Shown one piece after another: positions 1 through 7,803 of a stretch of 64,000 nt of DNA (positions are counted from its first letter, which is position 1; the number at the start of each line of letters is the position of its first letter). The notes under the pieces are model-generated. The model did not search any database. It saw only the letters and a list, made by a program, of their open reading frames with translations, and was not told where the DNA came from. Position numbers and translations under genes: made by a program. Origin of the DNA: Bradyrhizobium sp. CSA112 (lineage in GTDB: Bacteria; Pseudomonadota; Alphaproteobacteria; Rhizobiales; Xanthobacteraceae); the NCBI RefSeq assembly GCF_029051645.1, contig NZ_JAACFS010000017.1, forward strand, positions 1 through 64,000, written 5' to 3'.

Positions 1-350
1 TTGCCTCCCGGACTCTGGATGGGCTCGGCTGGCCGCAGATCGACATCGAGGAGACGGACAAGGAGGTGCGCATCACCGCCGAGCTGCCCGGTCTCGATGA
101 GAAGGACGTCAGCCTGGAAATCGCAAACGGCGTTCTTTCGATCTCCGGCGAGAAGAAATCGGAGTCGGAAGACAAGGCCCGTCGCTTCAGTGAACGGTAC
201 TATGGTCGCTTCGAACGGCGCATACCGCTAGAGGACGTCGAGGAGGACAAGGTCTCCGCCGCGTTCAAGAACGGCGTGCTGACCGTAACGGTGCCGAAAT
301 CCGCCGAAGCGAAGAATGTCCGCCGCATCGCGATTAATCGCAATGGCTGA
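1..350 (+). CDS. Hsp20/alpha-crystallin small heat-shock protein, 3' part
   Basis: The reading frame is open from the first bases of the window (codons from position 3) to a TGA at 348-350, so the N-terminus lies outside. What remains is a nearly complete alpha-crystallin domain: an ITAELPGL strand, a GEKK turn and the C-terminal GVLTVTVPK strand typical of Hsp20 proteins. Members are ATP-independent holdases that keep unfolding proteins soluble in the cytoplasm. The GTG at 66 falls inside the domain and should not be taken as the start. A strong hairpin follows directly. A second Hsp20 gene lies at 54011. The family call is secure; the length is unknown. Confidence 0.9.
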   Translation, partial: ASRTLDGLGWPQIDIEETDKEVRITAELPGLDEKDVSLEIANGVLSISGEKKSESEDKARRFSERYYGRFERRIPLEDVEEDKVSAAFKNGVLTVTVPKSAEAKNVRRIAINRNG

Positions 351-356
351 CACATC

Positions 357-389
357 CGTCCGGGCGCTCGATCGGTGAGCGCCCGGACG
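357..389 (+). terminator. Hairpin terminator after hsp20
   Basis: A perfect 13-bp inverted repeat (357-369 and 377-389) encloses a 7-nt loop, GC-rich, starting 6 bp after the hsp20 stop. Only a weak T-rich stretch follows, so termination is likely but not proven. Confidence 0.65.
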
Positions 390-420
390 ACGGCGTTATT
401 TGCGTTCAGGGAGATGCCGC

Positions 421-885
421 GTGGTCAAGGAACGGAGGAGCGAAAAGGAACTGCGCCAGATGATGCTCGCGGCCGCTCGCCAACACGTCGAGTGCAGCGA
501 GCTGGAAGATCTTTTCATATTTGGACCGACGCCTCGGCCTGGCGCCAATTGGGGCTTTGGTATCGCAGGCAAGGAACACAAGGTCTCTGTGGCCTGCTAC
601 ACGCGGCTCGACCAGATCGCCAGTCACCTTCAGGAAAAATATGAGTTGCATCCGGTCAAGGCTGCCCGACGCGATATCGAAGCCAGGGTTTGGTCGCTGG
701 TCCATGACCACCCAACACTCAAGGCGTGGCTCTCACGTTCCGGCGGCGCCTACGACATCGCCACGTTCAAGAAACTGGAAGGTCAGCCGAATTGGACAAT
801 GGAGTGGAACACTGACGATCAGCTGGCCAAAGCTGCGTTCGATCGGATCGTCCGGTCTGTTCAAACGCAAATTGAGTTGGAGTAA
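421..885 (+). CDS. Hypothetical protein
   Basis: The protein is 154 residues if started at the GTG at 421, which has an AGGGAG ribosome site 7 nt upstream; a TTG at 400 in the same frame has no such site. No signal peptide, membrane segment or known domain was recognised. The composition is that of a soluble mixed alpha/beta protein with an aromatic-rich C-terminal third. It follows the hsp20 terminator, so it probably has its own promoter. I do not know its function. Confidence 0.6.
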   Translation: MVKERRSEKELRQMMLAAARQHVECSELEDLFIFGPTPRPGANWGFGIAGKEHKVSVACYTRLDQIASHLQEKYELHPVKAARRDIEARVWSLVHDHPTLKAWLSRSGGAYDIATFKKLEGQPNWTMEWNTDDQLAKAAFDRIVRSVQTQIELE

Positions 886-945
886 GCGGGTCTCTGACCA
901 GGAGAGGAGCTAAGAGAGCAAAGGGCTAGTCGAGACCATCGCCCA

Positions 946-1200
946 ATGGGCGGCGAGCAAGGGGTGAGCGGAATAGATCACGTGATCGACTGTGTCGCCG
1001 AGCACTCGACCTTCTCGGACGCACTCGCCATCGTGCGCAAAGGCCGGGCGGGGTTTGGCCCGGGCGGCACCGTCGTCGTCGGCGTGGCGCATCGGCCAGC
1101 GGAGCTTGATTTACGCTTCATCCAGCTGCACGGAATCGCGATCAAGGCGATCGCGACGTTTCTAAACCAAGCTTCGGTTGCAAGCTTGAGTTCTGCCGGC
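946..1200 (+). pseudogene. Relic of an MDR (zinc alcohol dehydrogenase-like) gene
   Basis: One frame encodes a stretch resembling the nucleotide-binding half of medium-chain dehydrogenases: a DHVIDCV segment, then an IVRKG / GGTVVVGV strand and an AELDLRFIQLH segment. About 10 residues in the middle look out of place. There is no Cys/Glu zinc site and no N- or C-terminal domain, and the similarity fades after about 1150. It reads as the remains of a deleted gene. Confidence 0.4.
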
Positions 1201-2136
1201 GCGTTCCGAAATGATGAGATCGCGCAAATGTCCGTTTGCTCGCCCGAATATCCACGCGAGCGATCCGCCCCGCAGTGGTTTACGCTGCCCAATCTATAAC
1301 TGCGTCTATAAAGGTTTGAGCCTGACGGATCGCATCGAGTCTGGTGGCGCAAACGCCGACCGTAACCGTTTTGCCCTTTCCTACGGTCCATTTCCAACCG
1401 CGCGGAAAGTTCATTTCGACGACCGAGAAACTGATGCCGCGATGTTCCACGGAGGGCCTCCGTTGACCATTTCGTTGCGCGCCGATGGAAGCTACTGCTT
1501 TCGCTAGACGGGGTCCAGCTCAGCTTCGAGATGGGCAGGCGTGTCGCAAACGTGCCATCAATAAGCGACGTCACCTGCAAAGGCGTGCGCTCAGCCGTTT
1601 CCAAGTGAGCGAATAGGTGGCCCGGCCTAGGAACCTGCGGTTCCCCTGTTTCTAGAAACATCGCGACCGAGATCGCAATTTGTGATGCGCGATTTGCGAC
1701 GCGCACGCGGGCGCAGTAGGCGAAGCTATTGCGCCCGTTGGACCAGGCACGAACACGAACTCAACGCGCGTCGGAAAGACCCGCCAGCATCATCGCCGCC
1801 TTAAGCTCGCGCACGCCCGCATCCGCGCTGTGCTCAGGCGCCAACGAGACTACCTGCAACATTGCGATCTGCGTCGTCACTGCTGCGACAACCTGAAACC
1901 GAACGATCAAGACTGAAACTTAATGCCACCACTAGCGCGCAGTGGACTTATTCTTCGGTCTCCAAGGCGGGTCTCCAAAAAATGGGAGTTTTCCTAGATT
2001 CGGCTGGAGACTTTCGGGAATTTTTGCCCAAAAAGTGCGAACGCCGGTCTCCGGAGACTTTCCAGGATAAGAAAAGCCCGCATTTGGTGGACCTTTCTCG
2101 TCAAGAAAAGGAAATTCTCTAAAAAACAGGAATGGG
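1201..2136. other. Long stretch without a recognisable gene
   Basis: Short open frames exist on both strands, but none has family resemblance, a convincing start site or consistent composition. The part from about 1900 is clearly more AT-rich than the neighbouring genes and contains several copies of GGTCTCC or its complement (1957, 1970, 2005, 2046, 2053). I see nothing else to annotate. Confidence 0.5.
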
Positions 2137-2210
2137 TGGCTGGGGCGGGAGGGATCGAACCTTCGAATGGCGAATCACAATCAGTTTGATTATTCCACGA
2201 TTTCAATGCG
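2137..2210 (-). pseudogene. Decayed tRNA-Gln-like sequence
   Basis: Read on the minus strand, the end shows a T-arm with loop TTCGATC, an acceptor strand CGCCCCAG and an encoded CCA (2137-2139), as in proteobacterial tRNA-Gln. An anticodon-like loop follows but carries GTG where tRNA-Gln has TTG, and its stem is imperfect. The 5' acceptor strand that should pair with CGCCCCA is missing. It is therefore a relic or an integration-site remnant, not a working tRNA. Confidence 0.45.
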
Positions 2211-2385
2211 CATTTGGAAAAAAGACTGAAAAAGCTCTCTAGTAGTTCCAATAACTTGGCAGTCGTTTCCAAATAGAGAAGCGACGCTGGCAGGGAGGAT
2301 CAGTCCCCGCGTGCGCCGACCGCGAAGAGGCACTCCATGCAAACACGCAAAGTCCGATAGAGCCGCTGATTGAGAGGGACCTTGG

Positions 2386-3408
2386 TCAGCCCGGCAGGAT
2401 CAACGCGCGTCCCCGCCGGCCCTTCTTCACATGATCGAAGGCCTGGGCTGCTCCGGCCGGAGATTCCCGCACTGCGATGGGCAGTCCGACGCGCTGCTGC
2501 TCGACGAGTTTGCGCAACTCTTGCAGCGCGGGTATCTCGGGCTTGAAGACAGTCCATACATAGCGTCCATTCTTCGGCATGGCGGCGCGATGCCGGCGCT
2601 TGTCGGAAAGCGTCTTTAGAACACCGCGTACCCAGCCGAGCTCGTCAAAATTCGCGAGCAGCGGATGCACAGTGGTGGCATGGCCTAGCGCGCCCTCGCG
2701 CAGAGCGCCGATGAGCGCCAGATCATCGTCCCAAGCGGCGAAGTTGAGCGTGGCGTCGAACGTCCTGGAAAGCGTCGCGAACGGCTTGCTGCTGTCCACC
2801 ACCTCGATCGCGCCGACCTCCCGGCAGGCTACGAAGTCCGACGGCCGCGCGATCGCCGTCACGCTGGCCCCCCATGCGGACATCATCTGGAGGGCCAAGG
2901 TTCCGAGGCCGCCGGCCGCGCCATGGATGAGTACTCGTTTTCCGGCGGCATTCTGCCGGGTCAGTCCAGCGTCCCGCACCGCAAGCCACATGGTCACGAA
3001 GCTGTACGGAAGTGCCGCAAGCGCCTGAAGGTCCCGCCCCGCGCCTGCCAGCAGTACATGCGCGGCCTTGACCAGTACGCGGCTCGCGTGGGTTCCCTCG
3101 GCCGATGGCGGCTTCACGCCGTAGACCCGATCGCCGATCATGAACGCGTCGACATTGTCACCAAGCGCCGTCACCGTGCCGGCGAAATCATTGCCCAGCA
3201 CCATGGGAAACCGCCCTGCCCCGACAAGCGACAGCAATCGCCGGCCATAGCCTTGCGCGCGCCGCACATCGATCGGATTGACCGATGCCGCAGCAACGGC
3301 GACCTCGATCTCGCCAGCCGCCGGCTTACGCCGGAGAACCGGTTGGACTTCGAAGCCATCACTCTGCCCGAGACACACCAGTGAGCCGCCTGTCGCATTC
3401 GTCATCAT
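2386..3408 (-). CDS. MDR-family NAD(P)H:quinone reductase-like oxidoreductase
   Basis: A 340-residue medium-chain dehydrogenase/reductase. The N-terminal GroES-like part contains SVNPIDVRRAQGYG and GNDFAGTV; the Rossmann part has the nucleotide loop HGAAGGLGTLALQ, as in zeta-crystallin and RTN4IP1-like quinone reductases. The catalytic-zinc cysteines are absent, so this is the zinc-free branch that reduces quinones or enones with NADPH. The start at 3408 (two consecutive ATGs) has an AAGGCGG site upstream. It stands alone on its strand. The exact substrate cannot be told from sequence. Confidence 0.8.
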   Translation of the reverse strand: MMTNATGGSLVCLGQSDGFEVQPVLRRKPAAGEIEVAVAAASVNPIDVRRAQGYGRRLLSLVGAGRFPMVLGNDFAGTVTALGDNVDAFMIGDRVYGVKPPSAEGTHASRVLVKAAHVLLAGAGRDLQALAALPYSFVTMWLAVRDAGLTRQNAAGKRVLIHGAAGGLGTLALQMMSAWGASVTAIARPSDFVACREVGAIEVVDSSKPFATLSRTFDATLNFAAWDDDLALIGALREGALGHATTVHPLLANFDELGWVRGVLKTLSDKRRHRAAMPKNGRYVWTVFKPEIPALQELRKLVEQQRVGLPIAVRESPAGAAQAFDHVKKGRRGRALILPG

Positions 3409-3559
3409 CTTGCCGCCTTAGCGAAGTTTCTGGACAGTCCAACCGCACGATCAATTCGTCAAACACGCCGGCCGCAGCGCTAACCCTGCACTGCGAACTT
3501 GAAGGCATAGTGCTCCAGCGCTACGCAGGGTTTCGCCGGCGCGGAGTGGTGATTGCGTC

Positions 3560-3922
3560 CTAGTTGTTTCGTTGCGCGGTCCAATATCCCGAGCAGCGCC
3601 CACCTCCTGCTTGGCCACTCCAAGTCCCGCGGCCGACGTCTCGCGTTAGCTTTCCCGAACCCGATGCGTATTTGTCGTGGACCGTCACCGACGCGCGAAC
3701 TGCGCCCGATCTTCCGACATACCCACTAAACTTCACTAGATTGGGATGCGTCACAACGCCGTCGTTTATGTTCACTGAGAAATTGTAGGTCGGATCGCAG
3801 CTCCCGCGTTGCGTTACGAAAACGAGATTCCATGGACCGTCGTAAGAGGTTCGAGCTTCGGCAGCCGTCGCCAGCGTAAGGCAGGCACAGCCAATGACAT
3901 TAGCGATCAGTCGCTTGTTCAT
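3560..3922 (-). CDS. Small secreted protein of unknown function
   Basis: A 120-residue protein with a clear Sec signal peptide: MNKR, a hydrophobic core, then an ALA-type site near TAAEA (about residue 23). The mature part is rich in Gly, Ser and Tyr and has two cysteines (in GSCDPTYNF and GGRCSGYW) that could form one disulfide in the periplasm. A GGAGAG site lies 6 nt before the ATG. I associate this layout with small secreted proteins common in Bradyrhizobium, but no function is known to me. Confidence 0.65.
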   Translation of the reverse strand: MNKRLIANVIGCACLTLATAAEARTSYDGPWNLVFVTQRGSCDPTYNFSVNINDGVVTHPNLVKFSGYVGRSGAVRASVTVHDKYASGSGKLTRDVGRGTWSGQAGGGRCSGYWTAQRNN

Positions 3923-4039
3923 GATCTTCTCTCCAGAGGAATTGTTGATGTTCAGTAGGCAGCCGTCGTAGGTGTTGGGTATTGTTGTCTTCTTGGTCTA
4001 TCGCTGCGTTTTAGGCGCCGGTGTGCATTTCGGCGGGCC

Positions 4040-4828
4040 CTACGCGGCCGTCCAGCCGCCGTCGATAGAGAGGTTGGCGCCGGTGATCTGCGCGGCGCCT
4101 TCGCCACACAGGAAGAGCGCGAGCGAAGCTACCTGCTCGACCGTGACGAATTCCTTTGTCGGCTGGGCTGCGAGCAGGACGTCGTTGATCACCTGATCCC
4201 TGCTCATGTCGCGCGCCTTCATCGTGTTCGGGATCTGCTTCTCCACCAGCGGCGTCCAGACGTAGCCGGGGCTGATGCAATTGCAGGTGATCTTCGACCG
4301 GGCGAGCTCCAGCGCCACCGTCTTGGTGAGTCCCACGATGCCATGCTTGGCCGCGACATAGGCCGACTTGAAGGGAGACGCGACCTGCGAATGCGCCGAC
4401 GCCGTGGTGAGGATACGGCCCCAGCCTCGTTGCTTCATGCCGGGAGTAACGGCACGGATCGCATGGAATGCGGAGGAGAGGTTGATTGCGATGACTGCGT
4501 CCCACTTTTCGACCGGAAAATCCTCGATCGGCGAAACATGCTGAATGCCGGCATTGTTGACGAGCACGTCCACGCTGCCAAACGTCCTCTCGGCAAACGA
4601 GATCATGTTGGCGATTTCCATTGGCTCGCCCATATTCGCGGGCGAATAGATGGCCTTCACCCCGAAATCGCTCTCGATTGCAATCCGCGTTTTTTCGACA
4701 TCGGCCGGTGCCCCAATCCCGTTGAGCACTATGTTGGCGCCAGCACCCGCGAATGCCCGCGCATACGCGAGACCGATGCCGCTCGTCGAACCAGTTACAA
4801 CTGCGACTTTACCTTTCAGAATATCCAT
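4040..4828 (-). CDS. bdhA: 3-hydroxybutyrate dehydrogenase (short-chain dehydrogenase)
   Basis: A 262-residue classical SDR. Near the N-terminus it shows the NAD-binding TGSTSGIG loop (residues 13-20) and then the structural NNAG motif. The active-site Ser lies in ASAHS and the Tyr-x3-Lys in SAYVAAKHG. The C-terminal GANLSIDGGWTA is typical of D-beta-hydroxybutyrate dehydrogenase, which interconverts 3-hydroxybutyrate and acetoacetate with NAD. It is the last gene of a three-gene unit behind acetoacetate decarboxylase and a patatin-like hydrolase, which supports a role in PHB/ketone-body metabolism. Some other SDR specificity remains possible. Confidence 0.85.
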   Translation of the reverse strand: MDILKGKVAVVTGSTSGIGLAYARAFAGAGANIVLNGIGAPADVEKTRIAIESDFGVKAIYSPANMGEPMEIANMISFAERTFGSVDVLVNNAGIQHVSPIEDFPVEKWDAVIAINLSSAFHAIRAVTPGMKQRGWGRILTTASAHSQVASPFKSAYVAAKHGIVGLTKTVALELARSKITCNCISPGYVWTPLVEKQIPNTMKARDMSRDQVINDVLLAAQPTKEFVTVEQVASLALFLCGEGAAQITGANLSIDGGWTAA

Positions 4829-4913
4829 TTCGCCTTTCCTTATTGATCTGTGACGGTCTTGCAGCTGGACTGCGAGCTGCTTCCGGGCTCGCGCAGCCGA
4901 TCGCGGTCGTCCA

Positions 4914-5706
4914 TCATGTGACCAGACTTCTCTCGTAGCTCCGGACCGGGCGTCGAACCGGCTGTTGCAGATAGTCGTGAACGACCTTGCCCAGCCCCAG
5001 GGTAAGGTCTGCGCGGATGTGAATCGCGGATACGATCTCGAGAACCGGCAAATCGGCCACGGGAGCCAGGGCGTGAGGCGTCAAGGCGAGAGCCGCGGGT
5101 CCGGTCCACGCCCCTTTCAAGACAAGTTGCTCGAGGTGATATTCGACAAGCTCGCAGATCCGCGGACTGCCGTCGACGTGCGGAATGATTTTGAGAAGAA
5201 AGTTCGGCTCCTCGAGAGCGGCCTTGACCTGCGCCAGGTCGGCTTCGCGGTGCTTGTATCCCATCGTGCCGGTTGCTACCCGCAACGGACCGTAATCGAG
5301 AGTCCCGATGAGCGTATCGATCTCGGGTCCGCAGCGTCGGCTGACCGAGCTTTTTCGGAAAGCCCCAGAGCTCCCGGCCGCCGGCGATGGGCCCCTCATC
5401 GTTCAGGAACATGCAGTGGGTGTAGCCGCCCCTGCGACCGCGGAACGACACCGGGATGACCTGGCCACTCTCGGTGTAGTCGCCAAAACCGCTGGAATCC
5501 GGCATGCGGATGAATTCGTACTTGACCAGCGCCTCGTGTTCGTCAAATTCGAGCGGAGCCGGAACGACCGATCGCAGCTTCGCCGGATCGGTGCGATAGC
5601 TGATGATCAGGTATTCGCGGTTGACGAACCGATACGGCCCCGGCGGATAGGCCGGATTGGTCAGCGGCATCGCGAACGCCCGCCTCACGACCTCATTCTC
5701 GCGCAT
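4914..5706 (-). pseudogene. adc: Acetoacetate decarboxylase, interrupted by a frameshift
   Basis: Two overlapping frames together give a full-length acetoacetate decarboxylase (acetoacetate to acetone and CO2; about 263 residues). The first frame, from 5706 (AGGAGA site 7 nt upstream), runs through VKYEFIRMPDSSG and GRELWGFPKKLGQP. The second picks up at EIDTLIGTL and includes GTMGYKHR, ending at 4914. Total length is one base over a multiple of three, and removing one G from the GGG at 5325-5327 restores the frame. It lies 11 bp upstream of the intergenic gap to the 3-hydroxybutyrate dehydrogenase gene. If the extra base is real the enzyme is lost. Confidence 0.85.
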
Positions 5707-5741
5707 TTGAATTCTCCTGTAAGTGGGAATGACCGGCTGGC

Positions 5742-6893
5742 CTACTCGCGACCATCCTGCTCAAGATCGAAGGTGGAGACGCCGTCCGCACTGGTCGGGC
5801 GCGCCAGCACCTCGGGATGACGAAGGGTGCGCAACGCATCGTGATAACCGGCGCGCCAATGATCCTGCATCGAGAGGCGGGAAAACTCGTAGTCCTTGGA
5901 GTGGCCTTCGTAGTCTCGCGCGCGATAGATCAGGTGGACGAGGCTGTGCACGTTGTGAGAGGCAGCCGTCCTGAGCAGCCTGACATCCTCCTGCTCGCGC
6001 AGATCTTCAGGCAGCCTGCTCAAGAGAGCTGCCAGCTCTCGCTGCAACCGGTGCAGGCTCTTGAACTGATCCGTGCTCGCTCGGGTGCGACTCGAATATT
6101 GAATTTCCTTTTGACGCGTAACGACGTCGGCCATATTGCGCGGAATTTGGCCGCGTGCGCTCCAGAGATCGACCTGAAACACAAGCGTGTCCTGACGGGC
6201 GCCACACTCGATCACATATTGCAACGGTGTGTTGGATACGAGTCCGCCGTCCCAATAATGTTCGCCATCGATCTCGACCGCCGGAAAGCCCGGCGGCAGC
6301 GCCCCACTCGCCAGGATATGCTCGGGCCGAATCGTATGGGTGGCAGTGTCGAAATAGACCAGATTGCCGGTCCTCACATTGACGGCACCTGCGCTGAACC
6401 TCGTCATACCGGCGTTGATACGATCGAAATCGACGAGCCGCTCCAGTGTCGTCCTTAATGCACTCGTGTCGTAGATGCTCGTGGCGGCAAGCGTTCCACC
6501 CGCTTGTAGCCATGGCGTCAGTGGCCGCGCGGAAAAAAATCCATTTGCGCCAAACACCGCCGCAAAGCTCGCATTCACCTGATTGAGAAAATTGCGGGTG
6601 TGATCGCTATTCATCAAATCGGTGAACGGCGCGTCCAACGTCACCTGCGTCCAAAACTCGCGAAGACGGTCAACGCGGGAATTGGGAGGATTGCCCGCGA
6701 TAATTGCAGCGTTGATCGCCCCAATCGAAATGCCGGCAATCCAATCCGGATGGATGCTGGCTTCGGCCAGGGCCTCGTAGACGCCCCCCTGGTAAGCCCC
6801 TAGAGCGCCGCCGCCCTGTAAGAGCAACGCTATGCAATCGAACGGCGGAGGCCGGTCGATGATCGTGAGGTGTGGTCGAGGCTGAAAGTTCAT
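5742..6893 (-). CDS. Patatin-like phospholipase/esterase
   Basis: A 383-residue patatin-family serine hydrolase. The oxyanion motif GGGALGAYQGG lies near residue 28, the nucleophile elbow GISIG near residue 55, and the catalytic Asp in WDGGLVSNTP around residue 215. No signal peptide is seen, so it is probably cytosolic or membrane-associated. It is the first gene of a unit with adc and bdhA. That arrangement suggests a lipid or polyester (PHB) hydrolase feeding 3-hydroxybutyrate and acetoacetate metabolism, but the substrate is inferred from neighbours only. A TetR-type palindrome lies 80 bp upstream. Confidence 0.85.
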   Translation of the reverse strand: MNFQPRPHLTIIDRPPPFDCIALLLQGGGALGAYQGGVYEALAEASIHPDWIAGISIGAINAAIIAGNPPNSRVDRLREFWTQVTLDAPFTDLMNSDHTRNFLNQVNASFAAVFGANGFFSARPLTPWLQAGGTLAATSIYDTSALRTTLERLVDFDRINAGMTRFSAGAVNVRTGNLVYFDTATHTIRPEHILASGALPPGFPAVEIDGEHYWDGGLVSNTPLQYVIECGARQDTLVFQVDLWSARGQIPRNMADVVTRQKEIQYSSRTRASTDQFKSLHRLQRELAALLSRLPEDLREQEDVRLLRTAASHNVHSLVHLIYRARDYEGHSKDYEFSRLSMQDHWRAGYHDALRTLRHPEVLARPTSADGVSTFDLEQDGRE

Positions 6894-6973
6894 GGGTGTC
6901 GTGCTCTTTTGCGATTGCCCAAGCGCGTTTTGTCTGGAACGGGTCCGTGTTGGGCTTCATGATCCGATTTAAT

Positions 6974-6992
6974 AAACTATACCGTATAGTTT
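6974..6992. promoter_or_regulatory. TetR-type operator, copy 1 (patatin-adc-bdhA operon)
   Basis: Two perfect 9-bp half-sites AAACTATAC / GTATAGTTT surround one central base. The same palindrome recurs at 14139 and 16449. On the minus strand a TTGACA hexamer lies just upstream, so the operator would cover the -10/+1 region of the patatin operon promoter. Confidence 0.75.
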
Positions 6993-7274
6993 GATAATTG
7001 ACCTGTCAAGCGTGCACGTTCACAAGCTCGTGCTGAAGCTGAATGACCGCCCACTCTCGGTGTTGGATGTTGGTCTTCCTCCCACTCGGAATTGAATGCG
7101 GAGGCTCAAAGCTGTTGCGTGCTGTTCTCGACCAGCTCGACACGCTGACGCAGCGCCGAAGTCCGCTTCAACGTCACGCAACTGCGGTGAACGAACCGGT
7201 CTCCATCACCAGCACCAGCGAAGCCAAGGCGCTTACGATATCCACCGCAGTGTTCGCAGGATGAGATCCGTCCG
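6993..7274. other. Intergenic region without a recognisable gene
   Basis: This 282-bp stretch lies between the patatin promoter and the end of the efflux operon. It contains CACAAGCTCGTG (about 7021-7032), also present downstream of the 14139 operator. I see no convincing coding sequence. Confidence 0.5.
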
Positions 7275-7790
7275 CTAGTTGCAAACCAGAATGCGTCGGT
7301 GGCGCTTGTAGACGTAGTAGCAGTCGCTATCGGAATAAGCGCCATCGTTCGAACTGCCATAGGCATATCCGGCATAGGCTCCAGTGGCATAGGCTGCACC
7401 ATAACTGTATCGCCGCCCGCCATAACCATGGCTGAAGCGTCCTGAACGGCCGTCGCTGACCGGTGCAGAACGAGCCTCGATCGAGCGTGCAACCGCGGGT
7501 CCGTCACGACCGCCAGCGCGGACGCCGCCAAGTGCCCTCAGATCGCCGCGCGGACCAGCACCGGCGCCCAGCCGAGGAGCCGGACCGCCGAAGCCGGCAT
7601 GCGCCGCACCGCCAGGCCCCATGGGAGGAGGACCAGCGAATGCGGGAGGACCGCCGGCCGCGATCGGCCGAGGACCGCCCGGCCCCAATGGAGGCGGACC
7701 GGGGAATTGCGCAAACACCGCAGTCGGCGCCAAGGAAATCGCTGCGAGCGTCATGCTGACAGACAGCGTCAAGTGTATCTTCCAGGACAT
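7275..7790 (-). CDS. Pro/Gly-rich secreted protein at the end of the efflux operon
   Basis: A 171-residue protein with a signal peptide (MSWKIHL, hydrophobic stretch, AVFAQ cleavage near residue 28). A low-complexity region of Gly, Pro and Ala follows (PPPLGPGGPRP, PPPMGPGG) and then a Tyr/Gly-rich tail ending in YYVYKRHRRILVCN with two cysteines. A GGAG site lies before the ATG at 7790, 13 bp after the RND stop codon, so it is probably co-transcribed with the pump. It is likely periplasmic or surface-exposed. No function is known to me; a link to efflux is only positional. Confidence 0.65.
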   Translation of the reverse strand: MSWKIHLTLSVSMTLAAISLAPTAVFAQFPGPPPLGPGGPRPIAAGGPPAFAGPPPMGPGGAAHAGFGGPAPRLGAGAGPRGDLRALGGVRAGGRDGPAVARSIEARSAPVSDGRSGRFSHGYGGRRYSYGAAYATGAYAGYAYGSSNDGAYSDSDCYYVYKRHRRILVCN

Positions 7791-7803
7791 TATGGTCTCC
7801 GTT

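Noticed and set aside
978..1706. A 242-codon minus-strand frame in the gene-poor region
   Set aside because: No domain and no ribosome site, and it overlaps the dehydrogenase relic in antisense.
2137..2210. A functional tRNA (Gln or His)
   Set aside because: The 5' acceptor strand does not pair with the 3' strand and the anticodon stem is imperfect.
7028..7264. A possible transposase fragment between the patatin promoter and the efflux operon
   Set aside because: No motif or inverted repeats could be recognised in any frame.
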